A stretch of 64,000 nt of DNA from Prostheceraeus crozeri. Lineage: Eukaryota; Platyhelminthes; Polycladida; Euryleptidae. Where the stretch lies: positions 62,001 through 126,000 of the forward strand of contig CAJQUW010011252.1 of the NCBI GenBank assembly GCA_907163375.1. The letters are read 5' to 3'. Of the stretch, positions 59,774 through 64,000 are shown piece after piece. Position numbers and translations under genes: made by a program. Below the pieces are notes generated by a model. That model searched no databases, had not been told where the DNA came from, and saw nothing but the letters and a program-made list of their open reading frames with translations. The stretch's first letter is position 1; the number at the start of each line of letters is the position of its first letter.

Positions 59774-60516
59774 GTCCGGGAGCTAGCGTGAAGTTGTGCA
59801 GGGAACGAGGTAGTACATAAAACTTTCACATAGCATAGTACACCTCTAACCTACTGCAACACTTCGCGTCTGCCGGATCAGATCATTTGCTTTTCAGAAA
59901 TAGAGAGGATAACACATTCCTATGTATTTCCAGTAGTAAAATTGTGACATTTAAGGTGTTGACTCCATTTTTTCGAATTTTTGCTCATAAAAGTTACACA
60001 AATTGGTATTTTGTTGAACTGGTTATTATAGAAATCATCTACAGATCATGATCTTTCAAATGAGCTGCCATTTTGTGACAGAGGATGAATAAAGTGTACA
60101 AACAGACACTTTTCGTTGGTGTAACTGCAAATTTTAACATAGAAATTTCAGGAAAATTGTTGATATACTTAAACGAAAAGTGTCTGTTTGTACACTTTGC
60201 TTCATCCTCTGTCACAAAATGACAGCTCATTTGAAAGATCATGATCTGTAGATGATTTCTATAATAACCAGTTCAACAAAATACCAATTTGTGTAACTTT
60301 TATGAGCAAAAATTCGAAAAAATGGAGTCAACACCTTAAATGTCACAATTTTACTACTGGAAATACATAGGAATGTGTTATCCTCTCTATTTCTGAAAAG
60401 CAAATGATCTGATCCGGCAGACGCGAAGTGTTGCAGTAGGTTAGAGGTGTACTATGCTATGTGAAAGTTTTATGTACTGCCTCGTTCCCTGCACAACTTC
60501 GCGCTAGCTCCCGGAC
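59774..60516. mobile_element. foldback MITE (GTCCGGGAGC ends) inside Tc1
   Basis: 743 bp with TA duplications (59772-59773, 60517-60518). Arms of about 350 bp are close to perfect inverted copies, meeting around 60125-60160. The ends GTCCGGGAGCTAGC and the inner GCAGGGAACGAGG block relate it to the other GTCCGG foldbacks, although the inner sequence differs, so it is a sister subfamily. It sits where the transposase gene normally ends. Confidence 0.95.
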
Positions 60517-61536
60517 TAAACGGGTGTGACCACCGCGAGCATCCAAACAGGCATCGATGCGTGAGGGCATGGATGAGCACAGTCGCTGGATGAATGCCAG
60601 GTCTAAGAGGTTCCACTGCTCGATCAGTCTGTCGGCCAACATCTTCAAAGACACTGGTGGGTGGTTGTACCTCTCCCTCACTCTGCGACCAAGTTCATCC
60701 CAGTAGTGCTCGATGGGGGAGAGGTCGGGAGAACGTGATGGCCATTCCAAGGTTGGGATTCCACTGCTTGCTATCCTGTTAGAGACCACTGAGGCGCAAT
60801 GGGGCCTTGCGTTGTCATCCTGAAAAATCAATTGATTCGATGTCACTGCTGGAACCACGACCGGTGTCACGATCTCTTCGGCATATCGCTGTCCTGTCAA
60901 TGTTCCTTTCACTACGATTGCTGGTGTTTTTCCATTGTGCCAGATACCGGCCCAAACCATGACACTACCGCCGCCGTACCGGTCGTGTTCTTTGACGCAA
61001 CATGGAGCAAATCGTTCACTTGGCAAGCGATGAACACGGATCCGACCATCGTTGAAATCGAGAGTAAACCTCGATTCATCAGTCCAGAGCACACGTTCCC
61101 ACTGACTGTCACTCCACGACTGATGACCTTGACACCACGTCACTCGTCTCCTTCGATGTTCCAGGCTCAGCGGAATTCTCACAGCGGGTCGTCGAGACTG
61201 TATACCAGCTTCTCGCAATCTTCGATATGCAGTTCGAACGCTACAGGCAACGTTCCCAGCAACCTTCCAGTACACAATTAGCTTCGGGACGGACACAAAT
61301 CTGTTTCTTTTAGCAGCTAAAACTAAGCGTGCATCTGTCAGCTTGGATGATGCCCTTGGTCTTCCTGATCCGTTCTTTTCCACATTTCCTTCTGCTTTCC
61401 AACGACACCACCACCTCCATATAACGACCCTTGAAATTTTCAATTCTTTCGCACCAGTTGTAGAACTTTGCCCACAACGCATCATTCCAATTGCCATTCC
61501 TCTGGTAAAGTTATCGTGCGCCATTTCATAAGTCAA
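60457..61536 (-). CDS. Tc1 transposase (DD34E), open, with MITE-derived C-terminus
   Basis: 359 codons without interruption. N-terminal paired helix-turn-helix (residues about 10-110) with the linking GRPR motif at 58-61. Catalytic Asp153 (WTDESRF), Asp241 (FQDDNARPH) and Glu276 (SPDLSPIEHYW), 34 residues between the last two. GGSVMVWAGI glycine box near 189. The enzyme would excise and reinsert the element at TA. Tc1 proteins normally end at about GGHTRY. Here the frame runs through GGHTR into the foldback MITE and gains a tail of about 20 residues (VRELARSCAGNEAVHKTFT). All catalytic residues are intact. MAHDNFTRG, four codons in, is an alternative start. Confidence 0.92.
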   Translation of the reverse strand: MTYEMAHDNFTRGMAIGMMRCGQSSTTGAKELKISRVVIWRWWCRWKAEGNVEKNGSGRPRASSKLTDARLVLAAKRNRFVSVPKLIVYWKVAGNVACSVRTAYRRLREAGIQSRRPAVRIPLSLEHRRRRVTWCQGHQSWSDSQWERVLWTDESRFTLDFNDGRIRVHRLPSERFAPCCVKEHDRYGGGSVMVWAGIWHNGKTPAIVVKGTLTGQRYAEEIVTPVVVPAVTSNQLIFQDDNARPHCASVVSNRIASSGIPTLEWPSRSPDLSPIEHYWDELGRRVRERYNHPPVSLKMLADRLIEQWNLLDLAFIQRLCSSMPSRIDACLDARGGHTRLVRELARSCAGNEAVHKTFT

Positions 61537-62834
61537 ATCTGGTCAGCAGTAGGTGGTGATTCTGTTCAACTTCTACCTGTTACTGTGATCAATATCAAAT
61601 TTTGAAATTTGATGATCCTATATCATTTCGCTAATCATATGAAGTTCAATGGTGATACATAGAAAGCGAGATATCATCTCAAACCATAGAAAAAAATGAA
61701 ACAAACTTCCATTCAAGTCAATGATAGTTGGTTTCATTATTTATGTCAGTGAGTATAAATAAATTTTATGCATTATGTGTCATCATGGAAATGCATGCAC
61801 AAAATCATTTTTTATTTGATAGTAAAAATTTTCTGATGAGAATTTCTAGTCCCTCTTTGGTCTATCTCTGTGCCCTGGACCTATCTATCATACTTCTACT
61901 AATTCAATTTAAATAAGCTATCACATGCAGAATCACTATCAAAAATGATGATTCTTCATGGGCATAAGCGGTTATCCGCAGCACAAAAAGGTACAATAGA
62001 AAAATATGGCTCCGAGAATGATAATTCAATCTGGTGCTCTTCAAGGATCTGTGATGGGTCCGTATTTGTTTGCCATGTTTATTGGAACTTTAGAAATTGA
62101 GTCACAGACGGCAAAGCTTAATCAAATTTGCAGATGATGTTGCGCTTTTTGAATCTTGTACGAAGGATGACCCGAACCCAAGCAACTTGTTGTTGATTCA
62201 TGAATCGTCTGATGACAATAAAATGGACTTGAACAAACCAAAATTTCTAAAATGCAAATACTTCGGACAAAGGAAGTTATTCCAGACTCTTTCCCAGGGA
62301 TTGTGCTCTTCAATTCGGTTAATATTCTTGTGTCATAGACAACAGTAAGCTGACTTGTGATGACCACTTTGACTGTAGCATTTCACGCGCCTCCCGTCGT
62401 CTTCATGGCCTCAGATCTTTGAAACCATATGTTGCCAAGAAGCAATTAGTTGATGCTTTGTATGAATTCATTATGTCTATTGTCATGTGTGCCAGGATAC
62501 TCTTTTTGAAAAATTATCACGTGTTGTCATTTCAAATTTAGTCTGTCTCAGAAAACGTGTACATAGAATAACTTACTCTGCTAAACGTAATTGTGATACT
62601 GTTCGAACGCATGAAGAGGTGCCACTTAAGTTTTTCAATAAGTGGTTTTTTCTGACCATCTGTTATTGCATCTTCTTTCGAAGAGATTTTCCATGTCCGG
62701 AACGTACTAAGTTACATTTTATTCGACATCGTAACCCTTGAATTCATTGTCTCCACATATGAGTGCATTGACTAACAAGATAAATGTAGAAGACTCCAAA
62801 TCATGATTTCTTGTGAATTCTCGTGTGTCTTGTG

Positions 62835-63147
62835 GGCACTACTGCAGTTTAGTGCACCCTCTATGAAAGAGACGGAAACGCGCCTACTGCAGTTTAGTGC
62901 ACCCTAAAACAACGGCGCATTCTCCCGCAAACGATGACTACGCACATTACACCGAAGCGCGCGCTCGGTGTAATGTGCGAAGACGAAGACGAAGACACAC
63001 AAAGACACAAAGACACTCATTTATAACTATAGGGAAGAACGAACGGCATTCATTCTGTTGATTAAATCATGTTGTTCTCACATGCATTTTAGGGTGCACT
63101 AAACTGCAGTAGGGGTAAAAGAGGGTGCACTAAACTGCAGTAGTGCC
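62835..63147. mobile_element. MULE-like MITE with 9-bp target duplication
   Basis: 313 bp, ends GGCACTACTGCAGTTTAGTG and inverted partner, flanked by perfect TGTCTTGTG (62826-62834, 63148-63156). A second copy of CTACTGCAGTTTAGTGCACC lies about 40 bp further in on each side, so the terminal repeat is doubled. The centre has a palindrome (CACATTACACCGA/TCGGTGTAATGTG) and a GAAGAC/ACAAAGAC purine tract. 9-bp duplications point to the Mutator (MULE) superfamily. Non-coding. Confidence 0.85.
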
Positions 63148-63156
63148 TGTCTTGTG

Positions 63157-63470
63157 TATTGTGCAACTATAACCATTTTCCTTTACATGCGGTTCACCTC
63201 TGTAAAATGAGATGCAATTTCATGATTTCTAATTTATCTATAAACGCCTTACTTATTCATCCTACGTTTCACTGATGTTTGTTTCTCATGGTGTTCATGC
63301 TGCACCAGTATTTAACTGTTTAATTGAAGTTGGGTTACAATGTGCATGTACATTGAGCATGTGATGGTCTTCGATTGAATGAGTAGCAGAAACCACTAAC
63401 CCTTTGCTACCTCGACGGGCAATTTTTGGGCCACTAACGTTTTTAGTTGATGTGTTCTGAATCACGGTGT
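63157..63470. other. no recognised feature
   Basis: Short AT-rich stretch, possibly LINE 3' flank. Confidence 0.4.
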
Positions 63471-64000
63471 GCCAGGATAGGCGATTTCAATTTGAAAATT
63501 TCCCATTATATTTCTCGACGGTTTCTGATGTATTTTTGTATGAAAATTTTGAAAATTATGGTTTAAAAATGAGCCCTTTTCGCAAAAATTACGAAAAATC
63601 AAAATGTCGGACAGAAAAACCGAAACTGAATTCTGGTGTTGGATTAACAAAATTCCCAAACATTTTGTCAGCAGTTTCCTATGTAATTTTAGTCGCTCTC
63701 TACAAATATGATTGTCAAAAAATCATGCGCTTTAGACCTTTACAAGAAAATGACGGAAATTCAAAATGACGGACATGAAACCGAAACTGTATTCTGGGGC
63801 TAGATTAAAGAAAGTCTCAATTATTTCGTCAACAGCTTCTATGTAGTTTGACACGCTCTTTTCAGTTATCACTGTTGGAACATCAAGCGGCCAGCACTTT
63901 TCGGGAAGTAAGAAAAATTCAAACATCAAATCGAAACAGCAGTCTGAGGCTTGGCTAATATGTATTATGCATCAACAACAATCCAATTAATGTAGAGATT
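63471..64000. repeat. diverged tandem repeat, period near 165 bp
   Basis: Blocks starting at about 63603 (AAAATGTCGGACAG), 63766 (AAAATGACGGACATG) and about 63920 share the order CCGAAACTG, TTCTGG, GGATTAA, TCAGCAGTTTCCTATGTA in the first two, with a weaker third. A preceding unit may start near 63475. The array runs off the window. Confidence 0.55.

Larger units (their letters stand above)
59617..61755 (-). mobile_element. Tc1 transposon carrying a foldback MITE
   Basis: 2139 bp with TA duplications (59615-59616, 61756-61757) and about 26-bp inverted repeats (TACTCAGTGACA left, TACTCACTGACA at the right read inward), both continuing to AATGAAAC. Without the 743-bp MITE and its TA it is about 1.39 kb, a normal Tc1 size. 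It carries one open transposase gene. Confidence 0.9.
54795..62745 (+). mobile_element. CR1/L2-type LINE in pieces, split by later insertions
   Basis: Pieces in correct order and orientation: pre-RT linker 54795-55046 (DGLWTTPLLKELIDDRWFAY), finger region 57714-58106 (ALWKLALICPI, SVSDYQQISLPSI), motif A 58823-58905 (LDFFKALDRVLHIQL), motifs B and C 61955-62160 (SGALQGSVMGPYLF, LIKFADDVALFES), and the thumb to C-terminus up to 62745 (CDDHFDCSISRASRRLHGLR). Between them lie the long-TIR element, a foldback MITE and Tc1. Frame changes (for example near 57955) and stops show decay. That all are one copy is an inference from order. Confidence 0.6.

Noticed and set aside
60799-61281. 160-codon plus-strand frame
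   Set aside because: Lies antisense to the Tc1 transposase, whose motifs are clear on the minus strand.

Overview
The window is animal nuclear DNA, AT-rich, from a bilaterian invertebrate that I cannot name further. The evidence is spliced coding exons with GT/AG borders, kilobase introns, and a mix of LINEs, Penelope-like elements (PLEs), Tc1/mariner transposons and many short DNA-transposon derivatives. Nothing prokaryotic, no CRISPR array, and no retrovirus, LTR retrotransposon or Polinton was recognised.

Host gene (+ strand, 6454-36155). Nine exons encode most of a three-immunoglobulin-domain surface protein of the lachesin/IgLON type. All eight internal junctions are phase 1. The exons cover part of Ig1, Ig2 (two exons), Ig3 (two exons), three small linker exons including one of 27 nt, and a last exon with a hydrophobic C-terminus. 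The signal-peptide exon and the start of Ig1 were not found. Two introns near 9-10 kb are packed with mobile elements. An unrecognised 133-codon open stretch lies antisense in one intron (17583-17981).

Left part (1-30 kb). It holds five copies of a family about 835 bp long (termini CATAGAGTA, 8-bp target duplications ending in AC), one cut by a LINE fragment and a PLE. It also holds an RTE-like LINE fragment, an unnamed repeat family (R) cut by two different transposons, and a nearly full-length CR1/L2-type LINE (25.76-29.9 kb, - strand).

Right part (39-64 kb) is mostly nested mobile DNA: a PLE whose repeat is split by a Tc1-like element; a TTAA-flanked element with two further elements inside; a mariner inside repeat A; and one LINE that seems to be cut into pieces over about 8 kb by a long-TIR transposon (itself carrying a PLE), a foldback MITE and a Tc1 element. 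That Tc1 has an open transposase frame and carries a second foldback MITE exactly at the end of the gene. Near the right edge are a MULE-like MITE with 9-bp target duplications and a diverged tandem repeat.

Most notable: all three PLE remnants have inverted terminal repeats, and the arms hold hammerhead-ribozyme-like motifs with a shared layout (4-nt stem I, GAA, a 6-nt palindromic stem III). Several insertions can be confirmed inside the window because a related copy preserves the empty site.
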